Assembly (NCBI GenBank): GCA_021789355.1
Contig: JAJYJR010000123.1
Location: forward strand, 1 to 11,461
Direction: 5' to 3'
Length of the DNA: 11,461 nt
From: Chloroflexota bacterium
GTDB lineage: Bacteria; Chloroflexota; Limnocylindria; Limnocylindrales; CSP1-4
Shown here: in pieces, positions 1 through 6,769 of the stretch
Layout of the letters: every line of letters starts with the position of its first letter
Numbering within the stretch: position 1 is the first letter of the stretch
Made by a program: the position numbers and the translations under genes
The notes under the pieces: model-generated
Seen by the model: the letters and a program-made list of their open reading frames with translations, nothing else
Told to the model about the DNA's origin: nothing
Databases searched by the model: none

Positions 1-1962
1 GTAGCCGAACATGTTGGCGAGCGGCACGAGGGCGCGGACCACCTGGGTCGAACCGCGCGACTCCATCCCCTCGATGTGTCCCCGGCGGCTGTTGAGGTCG
101 CCGATGACGTCTCCCATGAACTCCTCGGGCATCGTCGCCTCGACCCGCATGATGGGCTCGAGGATCGCCGGGTCCGCCCGCTCGAACGCGTCCTTGACCG
201 CCAGGGACCCGGCGATCTTGAACGCCATCTCGCTGGAGTCGACCTCGTGGTACGAACCGTCGTGCAGGGTCGTCTTGACGTCGACCACGGGATAGCCGGC
301 GTAGATGCCGGTGGCCAGCGCCTCGCGGATGCCCGCGTCGACGGCCTTGATGTACTCGCGGGGGATCACCCCGCCCACGATCCTGTCCACGAACTCGTAG
401 CCCGCGCCCTGCGTGTTGGGCTCGAGCCGGATCACGGCGTGGCCGTACTGCCCGCGACCGCCGGTCTGCCGCACGAAGCGGCCGACGCCATCCGCGGCTC
501 GCCGGATGGTCTCGCGGTAGGAGACCTGCGGCTTGCCGACGTTGGCGGCGACCTTGAACTCGCGGGTCATGCGGTCGACCAGCACGTCGAGGTGGAGCTC
601 GCCCATCCCCGCGATGAGCGTCTGCCCCGATTCCTCGTCGGTCTTCACGCGGAACGTGGGATCCTCGTCCGCCAGGCGCTGGAGCGCCAGCGCCAGCTTG
701 TCCTGATCGGCCTTGGTCCGCGGCTCGACGGCGACCTCGATGACGGGCTCCGGGAACCGGATCGACTCGAGGATGATCGGGTGGGCGGGATCGCAGAGCG
801 TGTCGCCGGTGAAGGAGTCCTTGAGGCCCACGATCGAGGCGATGTCGCCGGCGTAGACCTCCTCGATCTCCTCGCGGTGGTTCGCGTGCATCTGCAGGAT
901 GCGGCCGATCCGCTCCCGCTTGCCCTTGGTGGTGTTGAGCACGTACGAACCGGCGTGGAGCGTCCCCGAGTAGACCCGGAAATAGGCGAGCTTGCCCACG
1001 AACGGGTCCGCGGCGATCTTGAACACGAGGGCCGAGAACGGCTCGGCGTCGGAGGCGGTCCGGAGCGCCTCGGTGTGCCTCTCGGGGTCCTCGCCGAGCG
1101 TGGGCGGGACGTCGAGCGGGGACGGCAGGTAGTCGAGCACCGCGTCCAGCACGGGCTGCACGCCCTTGTTACGCAGCGCCGACCCGCACAGCACCGGGAT
1201 CATCTTCATCTGGAGCGTGCCGAGGCGGATCCCGTGCCGGATCTCGTCCTCGCTGAGCGCCTTCCCCTCCAGGTACTTGTGCGTGAGGGTGTCGTCCATC
1301 TCGGCGGCGACGCCGATCAGCTCCTCGCGGCGGTGCTCGGCCTCCGCCCGAAGCTCGTCCGGGATCTCCAGCACGTCGTACGTGCTCCCGAGCTCGTCGG
1401 TGCCCCAGAGCAGCGCCTTCATGGCCACGAGATCAACCACGCCGCGGAACCGGTCCTCGGTCCCGATCGGGATCTGGATCGGCACGGCATTCGCACCGAG
1501 CCGGTCGCGGATGGAGTCCACCCCGTGCCAGAAGTCGGCACCGGTGCGGTCCAGCTTGTTGATGAAGCAGATCCGGGGCACGCCGTAACGGTCCGCCTGG
1601 CGCCACACGGACTCGGACTGGGGCTCCACGCCCGCGACGCCGTCGAAGACCACGACGGCGCCGTCGAGCACGCGCAGGCTCCGCTCGACCTCGACGGTAA
1701 AGTCCACGTGCCCGGGCGTATCGATGAGGTTGATCCGCTGATCCTTCCAGAACGCGGTCGTGGCCGCCGCGGTGATGGTGATACCCCGCTCCTGTTCCTG
1801 GGGCATCCAGTCCATCGTCGCGGCGCCCTCGTGGACCTCGCCGATCTTGTAGATCTTCTTCGTGTAGAAGAGGATCCGCTCGGAGACGGTCGTCTTGCCG
1901 GCGTCGATGTGCGCGATGATTCCGATGTTCCGCGTCTTCGCGAGCGGAACCTGACGTGCCAC
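1..1962 (-). CDS. fusA: Translation elongation factor G (EF-G), 3' end outside the window
   Basis: EF-G is the cytosolic GTPase that drives tRNA-mRNA translocation and, with RRF, ribosome recycling. The 654 visible codons cover nearly the whole protein; about 40-50 C-terminal residues are missing compared with the usual 690-700. Visible motifs are the P-loop AHIDAGKTT (residues 17-25), switch I RGITIT, the G3 motif DTPGHVDF, and a G4 motif read as NKLDR where NKMDR is more common. Domain II, domain III ([10 protein letters not shown]), domain IV with the GRGQYG loop, and most of domain V ([12 protein letters not shown]) follow. The start is GTG at 1962, because an in-frame TAG lies only four codons upstream; a weak AGGGAAG precedes it. 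It lies 32 nt after rpsG and is the third gene of the str operon. It looks like canonical EF-G1 rather than a paralogue. Confidence 0.97.
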   Translation of the reverse strand, partial: MARQVPLAKTRNIGIIAHIDAGKTTVSERILFYTKKIYKIGEVHEGAATMDWMPQEQERGITITAAATTAFWKDQRINLIDTPGHVDFTVEVERSLRVLDGAVVVFDGVAGVEPQSESVWRQADRYGVPRICFINKLDRTGADFWHGVDSIRDRLGANAVPIQIPIGTEDRFRGVVDLVAMKALLWGTDELGSTYDVLEIPDELRAEAEHRREELIGVAAEMDDTLTHKYLEGKALSEDEIRHGIRLGTLQMKMIPVLCGSALRNKGVQPVLDAVLDYLPSPLDVPPTLGEDPERHTEALRTASDAEPFSALVFKIAADPFVGKLAYFRVYSGTLHAGSYVLNTTKGKRERIGRILQMHANHREEIEEVYAGDIASIVGLKDSFTGDTLCDPAHPIILESIRFPEPVIEVAVEPRTKADQDKLALALQRLADEDPTFRVKTDEESGQTLIAGMGELHLDVLVDRMTREFKVAANVGKPQVSYRETIRRAADGVGRFVRQTGGRGQYGHAVIRLEPNTQGAGYEFVDRIVGGVIPREYIKAVDAGIREALATGIYAGYPVVDVKTTLHDGSYHEVDSSEMAFKIAGSLAVKDAFERADPAILEPIMRVEATMPEEFMGDVIGDLNSRRGHIEGMESRGSTQVVRALVPLANMFGY

Positions 1963-1994
1963 GATGTGGGTCTACTTCCCTGCTGGTTCCGGGC

Positions 1995-2459
1995 CTACCA
2001 CTTGAAGTGGCTGAAGGCCTTGTTCGCCTCGGCCATCTTGTGGGTGTCCTCGCGGCGCTTGACCGCGGCCCCCAGGCCGTTCATCGCGTCGACGAGCTCG
2101 CCCGCGAGCTTCTCGCTCATCGACTTCCCGTTGCGCTTGCGGGCCGACTGGACAAGCCAGCGGACGCCCAGCGACATGCGCCGGTCCCCGCGGATCTCCA
2201 CCGGCACCTGGTACGTGGCGCCGCCGACGCGCCGGGGCTTGACCTCGATGATCGGGGTCGCGTTCCGCAGGGCCGCCTCGAGCACCTCGAGGCCCGGTCG
2301 CCGTGCCGACGCTTCGGCCCGGGCGAGGGCCTGGCGCAGAATGCGCTCGGCAAGACCCTTCTTGCCTTCCGTCATGAGCTTCACCACGAAGCGATCCGTG
2401 GTGCGCGCGAGCGGCGGAGCGTACTTGGCCTTGCGGGGGGTCTGGGCGCGGCGCGGCAT
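1995..2459 (-). CDS. rpsG: 30S ribosomal protein S7
   Basis: S7 is the primary 16S rRNA-binding protein that nucleates assembly of the 30S head and lines the E site. The 154-residue product begins MPRR and has the expected length (about 155). The family signature GKKGLAERI is near residues 32-40, followed by the EVKPRRVGGATYQVPVE block, RWLV, and the C-terminal REDTHKMAEANKAF segment ending in FSHFKW. The ATG at 2459 follows the rpsL TAG stop after a single base (TAG-C-ATG), so translation is probably coupled to rpsL. In E. coli, S7 represses its own operon by binding the roughly 100-nt rpsL-rpsG spacer. That spacer does not exist here, so feedback must use another site or be absent (inference). 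Confidence 0.97.
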   Translation of the reverse strand: MPRRAQTPRKAKYAPPLARTTDRFVVKLMTEGKKGLAERILRQALARAEASARRPGLEVLEAALRNATPIIEVKPRRVGGATYQVPVEIRGDRRMSLGVRWLVQSARKRNGKSMSEKLAGELVDAMNGLGAAVKRREDTHKMAEANKAFSHFKW

Positions 2460-2460
2460 G

Positions 2461-2889
<429 letters not shown>

Positions 2890-3001
2890 GGAGACGCGGA
2901 CTCCTTCCCGGGACGTTGTCGTTGCTGGTGGCCGGACCTCTGCACCATCATCGGGCATCCAGGCGGATCGCCCACGGTGGCCGCGCCGACCTTCGGTGCG
3001 C

Positions 3002-3025
3002 CCGCCCTGCCCCGATGGCAGGCGG
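3002..3025 (-). repeat. Inverted repeat or hairpin in the str leader
   Basis: On the transcribed strand CCTGCC and GGCAGG flank a 5-nt loop (ATCGG). The stem extends by three more pairs, CCG with CGG, if one G is bulged. It would form a stable RNA hairpin about 115 nt before the rpsL start. No U-tract follows, so it is not a classical terminator. Confidence 0.45.
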
Positions 3026-3045
3026 CGCCCCTCGGGCTCCCGTCA

Positions 3046-3064
3046 CGATGGCGTCACGCCATCG
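3046..3064 (-). repeat. Perfect 19-bp interrupted palindrome in the str leader
   Basis: The plus strand reads CGATGGCGTCACGCCATCG: two perfect 9-base arms around one central base. The heptamer CGTCACG also occurs twice as a direct repeat, at 3041-3047 and 3052-3058. In RNA the arms would fold into an eight-pair stem with a three-base loop. In DNA the symmetry would suit a dimeric regulator. Which is relevant cannot be told from sequence. Confidence 0.5.
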
Positions 3065-3152
3065 GCGGTAGCGCCGGCGAGCCCCGCGGATGGGCGGATC
3101 GACGCCGGTCGCGGGTGTCACGTGGCTCGTCCGGACCTGGATCCGTCGGGCT

Positions 3153-3174
3153 CGTGCAGTCCCGCGGGACCACG
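3153..3174 (-). repeat. GC-rich hairpin in the proximal str leader
   Basis: The centre is the perfect 12-bp palindrome GTCCCGCGGGAC (3159-3170). Outer arms CGTG and CACG extend it with a two-base bulge. It lies about 50 nt into the predicted leader RNA and would fold as a stem with a CGCG loop. Confidence 0.4.
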
Positions 3175-3230
3175 CGCCACGCCCCCACCGATGCACGGTG
3201 AGACGCGACGGCTCGCGGCCGCGAACGCGG

Positions 3231-3259
3231 AGTATACCGTCGGCCGCAGGGGGTGTCAA
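3231..3259 (-). promoter_or_regulatory. Strong sigma70/SigA-type promoter for rpsL-rpsG-fusA
   Basis: Reading the minus strand, TTGACA (3254-3259) is a perfect -35 hexamer. It is followed by exactly 17 bp and then TATACT (3231-3236), five of six matches to the -10 consensus, in a GC-rich region where such AT-rich hexamers are unlikely by chance. Transcription should begin near 3224. The -35 lies only 3 bp beyond the hairpin that ends the upstream operon. Position and orientation fit the str operon. Confidence 0.85.
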
Positions 3260-3262
3260 CGA

Positions 3263-3293
3263 GAGTGGCCCGGCCGCATGGTCCGGGCCACTC
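3263..3293 (-). terminator. Hairpin terminator after dhaK
   Basis: Perfect 11-bp arms GAGTGGCCCGG and CCGGGCCACTC flank a 9-nt loop, starting about 60 nt after the dhaK stop. The following bases on the transcribed strand (TCGTTGACA) contain only a few Ts and already include the next -35 box, so this is a U-poor terminator of the kind seen in GC-rich genomes. It separates the sugar cassette from the str promoter. Confidence 0.65.
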
Positions 3294-3352
3294 CGTCGAA
3301 CGCGATGGGGAGCCCTGCCGTGCGGCAGGATCCGCGCGGCACGGCTGCGAGG

Positions 3353-4348
3353 TCAGAAGACGCGGACGGCGACCTCCGCCGGGGCGAGAAGGAGCTCCTT
3401 GAGCTCCTCGTCCACCTTGAGCATGCTGAGGTGTGCTCCAGCCATCTCGAGCGACGTGCAGTACTCGCCGACGTAGCTGCGGAAGACCTTGATGCCCTGC
3501 GCAGCCAGCTTCTTGTGCGCGATGCCGTACAGCAGGTAGAGCTCACTGATCGGCGTGCCCCCAAGACCGTTGACCATCAGGGCGACCTCGTCGCCGCTCT
3601 GGAACGGCAGGTCGGGGACGATGGCACCGAGGAGCACGTCCACGATCTCGGTGGCGGTGCCCATCTTGCGTCGCTCGCGGCCGGGCTCGCCGTGGATACC
3701 GATCCCGACCTCCATCTCGCCGTCCGCGATCTCGAAGAGCGGCGTGCCACGGACGGGCGGCGTGCAGGACGACAGGGCGATGCCCATCGTCCGGACCCGG
3801 CTGATCACCTTCTCCCCGACGCGGACGCACTCCTCGAGCGAGCCACCCTTGTCGGCCATGGCCCCCGCGGCCTTGATGACGAAGAAGTTGCCGGCCACGC
3901 CGCGCCGGCCGATCGTCCAGGTCGAGTCCTTGACGGCGACGTCGTCGTTGACGAGCAGGTACCCGATCTTCTGGCCCTCGGCCTCGCACAACTCCCTGGC
4001 CATCTCCCAGGCGGTGCGATCGCCCGTGTAGTTGTTGACGATGAAGAGCACGCCCGCCGGGGTGTCCATCAGCTTGGACGTCTCAGTCACGAACTCCACC
4101 GGCGGGCCGGCGAAGACGTCGCCCGGGCAGGCCGCGTCGAGCATGCCGGGGCCGACGATCATGGTATGGGCCGGCTCGTGGCCGGAGCCGGAGCCCTGGA
4201 TGATGGAGACCCGGTCCTTCCTGGGCATGTCCGCCCGGTAGATCAGGTTGTACTTCGGCTCGTGCTTCAGCGTGCCGCCGCTCGCGAGCGCGACGCCCTC
4301 CAGGAACTCTGTCACGAACGCCTTCGGGTCGTTCAGGAACTTCCTCAC
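3353..4348 (-). CDS. dhaK: Dihydroxyacetone kinase-type subunit DhaK
   Basis: DhaK holds the ketose substrate as a covalent hemiaminal on a histidine, and DhaL delivers the phosphate; the known reaction makes dihydroxyacetone phosphate. The 331-residue protein has GSGSGHEPAH (52-61, with H57), NNYTGD ending in D110, DDVAVKD (135-141), the GRRGVAGN block (148-154) and GIHGEPG with H219, equivalent to the substrate-binding His218 of E. coli. It is a little shorter than E. coli DhaK (356) and lacks a loop before the SGDEVALMVNGLG segment. The usual KNYTGD lysine is asparagine (N105), and the segment after HEPAH is divergent. This marks a subfamily whose substrate may be dihydroxyacetone or a related ketose such as erythrulose. 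It starts at GTG 4348 and overlaps the dhaL stop (GTGA). Last gene of the cassette. No DhaM or PTS gene is in view. Confidence 0.9.
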   Translation of the reverse strand: MRKFLNDPKAFVTEFLEGVALASGGTLKHEPKYNLIYRADMPRKDRVSIIQGSGSGHEPAHTMIVGPGMLDAACPGDVFAGPPVEFVTETSKLMDTPAGVLFIVNNYTGDRTAWEMARELCEAEGQKIGYLLVNDDVAVKDSTWTIGRRGVAGNFFVIKAAGAMADKGGSLEECVRVGEKVISRVRTMGIALSSCTPPVRGTPLFEIADGEMEVGIGIHGEPGRERRKMGTATEIVDVLLGAIVPDLPFQSGDEVALMVNGLGGTPISELYLLYGIAHKKLAAQGIKVFRSYVGEYCTSLEMAGAHLSMLKVDEELKELLLAPAEVAVRVF

Positions 4349-5016
4349 GCCGTTTCCCCCTCGCCGTACTTCTCGCGCCAGGCCGACGCGATGGTCTGGA
4401 GAATCACGCCGATCGCAGTCGCGCCGGCGTCGACGGAGCCGATGCTCCGTTCGCCCGTGTACGCGGCCCGTCCGCGCATCGCGAGCATGGACTTGGTCTC
4501 CTCGGCCGCCCTGGTCGCCACGTCGGCGGCTCGCTGGATCGCGGCGACCCCGTGGTCGCCCTCCATCGCCGGATCGCCGATGGCCGCTTCCAGGCTGTCG
4601 GTGGCTGGCACGAGCGCGTCGAGGAGCGTCTTCTCCCCGAGCGAGGCGCTGCCGCGGGACATGATCCCGGCGATCGCGGCGCGCAGCATCGCGATCACGT
4701 CCTCCGGCGCCACCTCGGTCCTGTCGCCGGCCGTGGCACCGGCCCGCAGGAAGGCGGTCCCCCAGATCGGACCGGAGACCCCCCCGACCTTGGCGGCGAT
4801 GACGAGCCCGACCTTCTTGAGCAACGAGCCCACGGTCGAGCGGTCGAGGGTATCCCAGTCGCTGAGGACGACCTCGAACCCGTTGCGCAGCGAGTAACCG
4901 AAGTCGCCGTCACCGACGATCGAGTCGAGGTGGGCGAAGTAATCCGCGTTGTCGACGATCGTCGTCGCCATCGTCTTCAGGACGAGGTCGACATCGTCGA
5001 TCGACGCCTTGGTCAT
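4345..5016 (-). CDS. dhaL: Dihydroxyacetone kinase-type subunit DhaL (nucleotide-binding)
   Basis: DhaL is the ADP/ATP-binding partner of DhaK. From ATG 5016 the product has 223 residues, close to the family length of about 210. The Mg-nucleotide aspartates are D31, D36 and D38 in LDSIVGDGDFG; most DhaL proteins have His where F39 stands. Other family blocks are GGVSGPIWGT (78-87), KTLLDAL (129-135) and RGRAAYTGERSIGSVDAGAT (181-200). The start is fixed by AAAGGAGG ending five bases upstream; an earlier in-frame ATG at 5052 would overlap the phosphatase gene. It lies 40 nt after the phosphatase gene and overlaps dhaK by GTGA, which suggests stoichiometric coupling. Phosphate is probably donated either by ATP directly or by a DhaM encoded elsewhere; the window does not decide. 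Confidence 0.92.
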   Translation of the reverse strand: MTKASIDDVDLVLKTMATTIVDNADYFAHLDSIVGDGDFGYSLRNGFEVVLSDWDTLDRSTVGSLLKKVGLVIAAKVGGVSGPIWGTAFLRAGATAGDRTEVAPEDVIAMLRAAIAGIMSRGSASLGEKTLLDALVPATDSLEAAIGDPAMEGDHGVAAIQRAADVATRAAEETKSMLAMRGRAAYTGERSIGSVDAGATAIGVILQTIASAWREKYGEGETA

Positions 5017-5021
5017 GCGGG

Positions 5022-5029
5022 CCTCCTTT
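5022..5029 (-). promoter_or_regulatory. Strong Shine-Dalgarno sequence for dhaL
   Basis: The minus strand reads AAAGGAGG followed by CCCGC and the ATG at 5016. It decides the dhaL start against the upstream ATG at 5052 and provides fresh initiation after the 40-nt gap behind the phosphatase gene. Confidence 0.8.
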
Positions 5030-5056
5030 GTGCACTGGGCGGGTACCGGCACGGAG

Positions 5057-5830
5057 CTACGGGGCGAGGCAGGCCTCCAGGTCGGCGAGCGTCACCCACG
5101 CGCCCGGCCTGGCGGCCGAGCGATTGGCGATGACGGTCGTCTGCTCTCCGTCCGGGTCCCCGAGTGACGACACGACCAGGATTGCCTCGCTGCTGTCCTC
5201 CTCCTCCGTGTAGCCGTTGACCGTCATCAGGCAGCGGAGGCCGGCGGCGGCGGCGGCCAGCAGGCCGTTACGCGAATCCTCGACCACCAGCACCTCGGCC
5301 GGGGGTACCCCCAGCCGCTCGAGCGCCAGCAGGTAGATGTCGGGGGCGGGCTTCTTGCGGGGGACCACGTCGCCGGCCAGCAGGAGATCGAACCGCTCGG
5401 CCCGCTCCTTACCGACCGCGTATTCGAGGATCGCCCGGACGGAGGGTTCCGCGGAGGTGGAGGCGACGGCCAGCGTCCAGCCGGCGTCCTGCGCCTCCCG
5501 GATGATCCTCGCGATGCCCGGCCGCGGCGGGAGCTTGCCGGCAGCGACCATCTCCGTGTACAGCTGGGTCTTGCGCTTGTGCCATTTCGCGACCTCGGCG
5601 GCCAGGGCCTCGGGATCCTCCGGCAGCCCGTTCGCACCGACGAACTCCGGTGTCAGCTCGCTGGCCATGCGCTCCTTGCCGCCACCGATGAGCAGCTTGC
5701 GCCCGTACTCCTCCTCGGACCACTGGACCGGGATGCCGAACTCCCGGAATGTCTGGTTGAAGGCCGGCAGATGACCGTAGCGCTCGGTGTCGGCCAGGAC
5801 CCCGTCGCAGTCGAAGACGAGCGCGCTCAC
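5057..5830 (-). CDS. CbbY-like HAD-superfamily sugar-phosphate phosphatase
   Basis: A 257-residue HAD subfamily IA hydrolase. Motif I is [11 protein letters not shown] with nucleophile D7 and acid/base D9. Motif II is ST (124-125), motif III is the lysine in RKKPAPD (158-164), and motif IV is VVEDSRNG with E184 and D185. The helical cap carries [14 protein letters not shown] (42-55), and a [10 protein letters not shown] segment follows motif IV. These features recall CbbY, which removes the inhibitory Rubisco by-product xylulose-1,5-bisphosphate, more than phosphoglycolate phosphatase or beta-phosphoglucomutase; no Rubisco or CBB gene is in view. It starts at GTG 5830, overlapping the aldolase TGA by GTGA, so the two are probably translated in tandem. 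A substrate among the aldolase's ketose (bis)phosphates is likely but inferred; assignment to the HAD family is secure, the exact substrate is not. Confidence 0.88.
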   Translation of the reverse strand: MSALVFDCDGVLADTERYGHLPAFNQTFREFGIPVQWSEEEYGRKLLIGGGKERMASELTPEFVGANGLPEDPEALAAEVAKWHKRKTQLYTEMVAAGKLPPRPGIARIIREAQDAGWTLAVASTSAEPSVRAILEYAVGKERAERFDLLLAGDVVPRKKPAPDIYLLALERLGVPPAEVLVVEDSRNGLLAAAAAGLRCLMTVNGYTEEEDSSEAILVVSSLGDPDGEQTTVIANRSAARPGAWVTLADLEACLAP

Positions 5831-6681
5831 GTCCAGGCCTTCCCTTCGCTGCCGAAGAGCCGGATGTGGTGCTTCGCCATCTCCATGACGGCGGCGCGCT
5901 GGGCGGTGAAGATCCTGGGCGGGTCGTAGTCGCCCGGGTGCTCGGTCATGAAGTCGTAGCCGGACTTCATGAAGGCGATCTTGAGTGCGGTGCTGATGTT
6001 GACCTTGGCGCACCCGCGGCCGATGAGATCGCTGAACTGCTCCGGGGTCATGCCGGTGCCGCCGTGGAGGGCCACCGGCAGGCCGGTGGCCTCGACGATG
6101 TCGGTGACCCGCTGGCTGTCGAGGTGCGGGGTCGTCTTGTACATGCCGTGGGCATTACCGATGGCTGGCGCGAAGACATCCACGCCCGTCGATCGGATGA
6201 AGTCGATCACCGTCTCCAGCGACTGCTCCTCGGCGACCTCGTTGCCGGTCATCTCCTCCGTCCGCTTGAAGCCCTCGATCTCGCCCTCGACGTGGGCGCC
6301 GTAGCGGCGGGCCTCGGCGACGACCTCGATGCACTGGCGCCTGTTCTCCTCGACGGACAACTTGCTGGCGTCGAAGAGAACCGAGTTCCAGCCCCTGGCG
6401 AGACAGGCGGAGATGACCTCCCGCTCCGGGCAATGGTCGAGGTGGAGGGCGACCGGGACCGAGACGCGGCCGGCGTACGCCAGCCACATGGCGTACATGG
6501 CGTCGATCCCGGTCATCTTCACGTGCTTGACCGACGTCTGGATGATGACGGGCGCCCGCGATTCCTCGGCGGCCGCGAGGACGGCCTCCATCGTGAGGTC
6601 GTTGATGACGTTGATCGCCGCTACGCCGTACCGCTCGGCGAAGGCTCGATCGAGGATCTCCCTGGTGGGTACGATCGGCAT
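5827..6681 (-). CDS. Class II ketose-bisphosphate aldolase (fructose/tagatose type)
   Basis: Zn-dependent aldolases of this family reversibly join dihydroxyacetone phosphate to an aldehyde such as glyceraldehyde 3-phosphate. The 284-residue protein has the full set: ALHLDH with catalytic D82 and zinc ligand H83, [14 protein letters not shown] (100-113), EGEIEG (132-137), GNAHG with H178, ALHGGTG with H206, and the phosphate-binding KVNISTALK (226-234). Length and ligand positions are near those of GatY/KbaY/AgaY, so fructose-bisphosphate and tagatose-bisphosphate activity cannot be separated. ATG 6681 has GGAGG seven bases upstream; more distal starts (6738, 6909) lack such a site, and 6909 overlaps the regulator gene. 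It lies 88 bp after the regulator gene and overlaps the phosphatase gene by four bases. It may act on DHAP made by the DhaK/DhaL kinase or in the cleavage direction. Confidence 0.92.
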   Translation of the reverse strand: MPIVPTREILDRAFAERYGVAAINVINDLTMEAVLAAAEESRAPVIIQTSVKHVKMTGIDAMYAMWLAYAGRVSVPVALHLDHCPEREVISACLARGWNSVLFDASKLSVEENRRQCIEVVAEARRYGAHVEGEIEGFKRTEEMTGNEVAEEQSLETVIDFIRSTGVDVFAPAIGNAHGMYKTTPHLDSQRVTDIVEATGLPVALHGGTGMTPEQFSDLIGRGCAKVNISTALKIAFMKSGYDFMTEHPGDYDPPRIFTAQRAAVMEMAKHHIRLFGSEGKAWT

Positions 6682-6688
6682 TGCAGCA

Positions 6689-6693
6689 CCTCC
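6689..6693 (-). promoter_or_regulatory. Shine-Dalgarno sequence for the aldolase gene
   Basis: GGAGG on the minus strand sits seven bases before ATG 6681 and decides that start over longer in-frame alternatives. No convincing promoter hexamers were found in the 88-bp space between the regulator and the aldolase gene, so read-through from the regulator promoter is likely. Confidence 0.75.
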
Positions 6694-6769
6694 GGGACGC
6701 GAATACGTGGCGGCCCGCCCAGGCCGGAGGTCCGGCATGGCCCGGGTCGTCTCATGCTCGTTCGGTCGA

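Larger units (their letters stand above)
2890..3224 (-). promoter_or_regulatory. Long structured 5' leader of the str operon
   Basis: Between the predicted transcription start (about 3224) and the rpsL GTG lie about 335 nt with no credible protein-coding gene. The stretch contains at least three strong inverted repeats (3153-3174, 3046-3064, 3002-3025), listed separately. Because the rpsL-rpsG spacer is one base, this leader is the most plausible place for ribosomal-protein feedback or attenuation; that role is inferred. No tRNA, known riboswitch or upstream ORF was recognised. Confidence 0.5.

Noticed and set aside
2890..2958. Longer S12 starting at ATG 2958
   Set aside because: The added residues have no similarity to S12, whereas GTG 2889 gives the conserved N-terminus and has an AAGGAG upstream.
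2948..3259. Possible 103-codon minus-strand gene in the str leader
   Set aside because: Its start lies inside the -35 box, upstream of the transcription start, and its Arg/Pro-rich product has no recognisable features.
3260..3352. DhaM or another small gene after dhaK
   Set aside because: Only about 60 bp separate the dhaK stop from the terminator hairpin, and no open frame with PTS-like sequence is present.
5831..6013. N-terminally extended phosphatase reading into the aldolase gene
   Set aside because: The HAD motif I begins right after GTG 5830; upstream residues are the aldolase gene read out of frame.
6724..6735. CCGGAGGTCCGG dyad between the regulator and aldolase gene as an operator
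   Set aside because: It is only a 5-base-arm GC-rich palindrome, common by chance at this composition, and does not resemble the 7802-7815 site.
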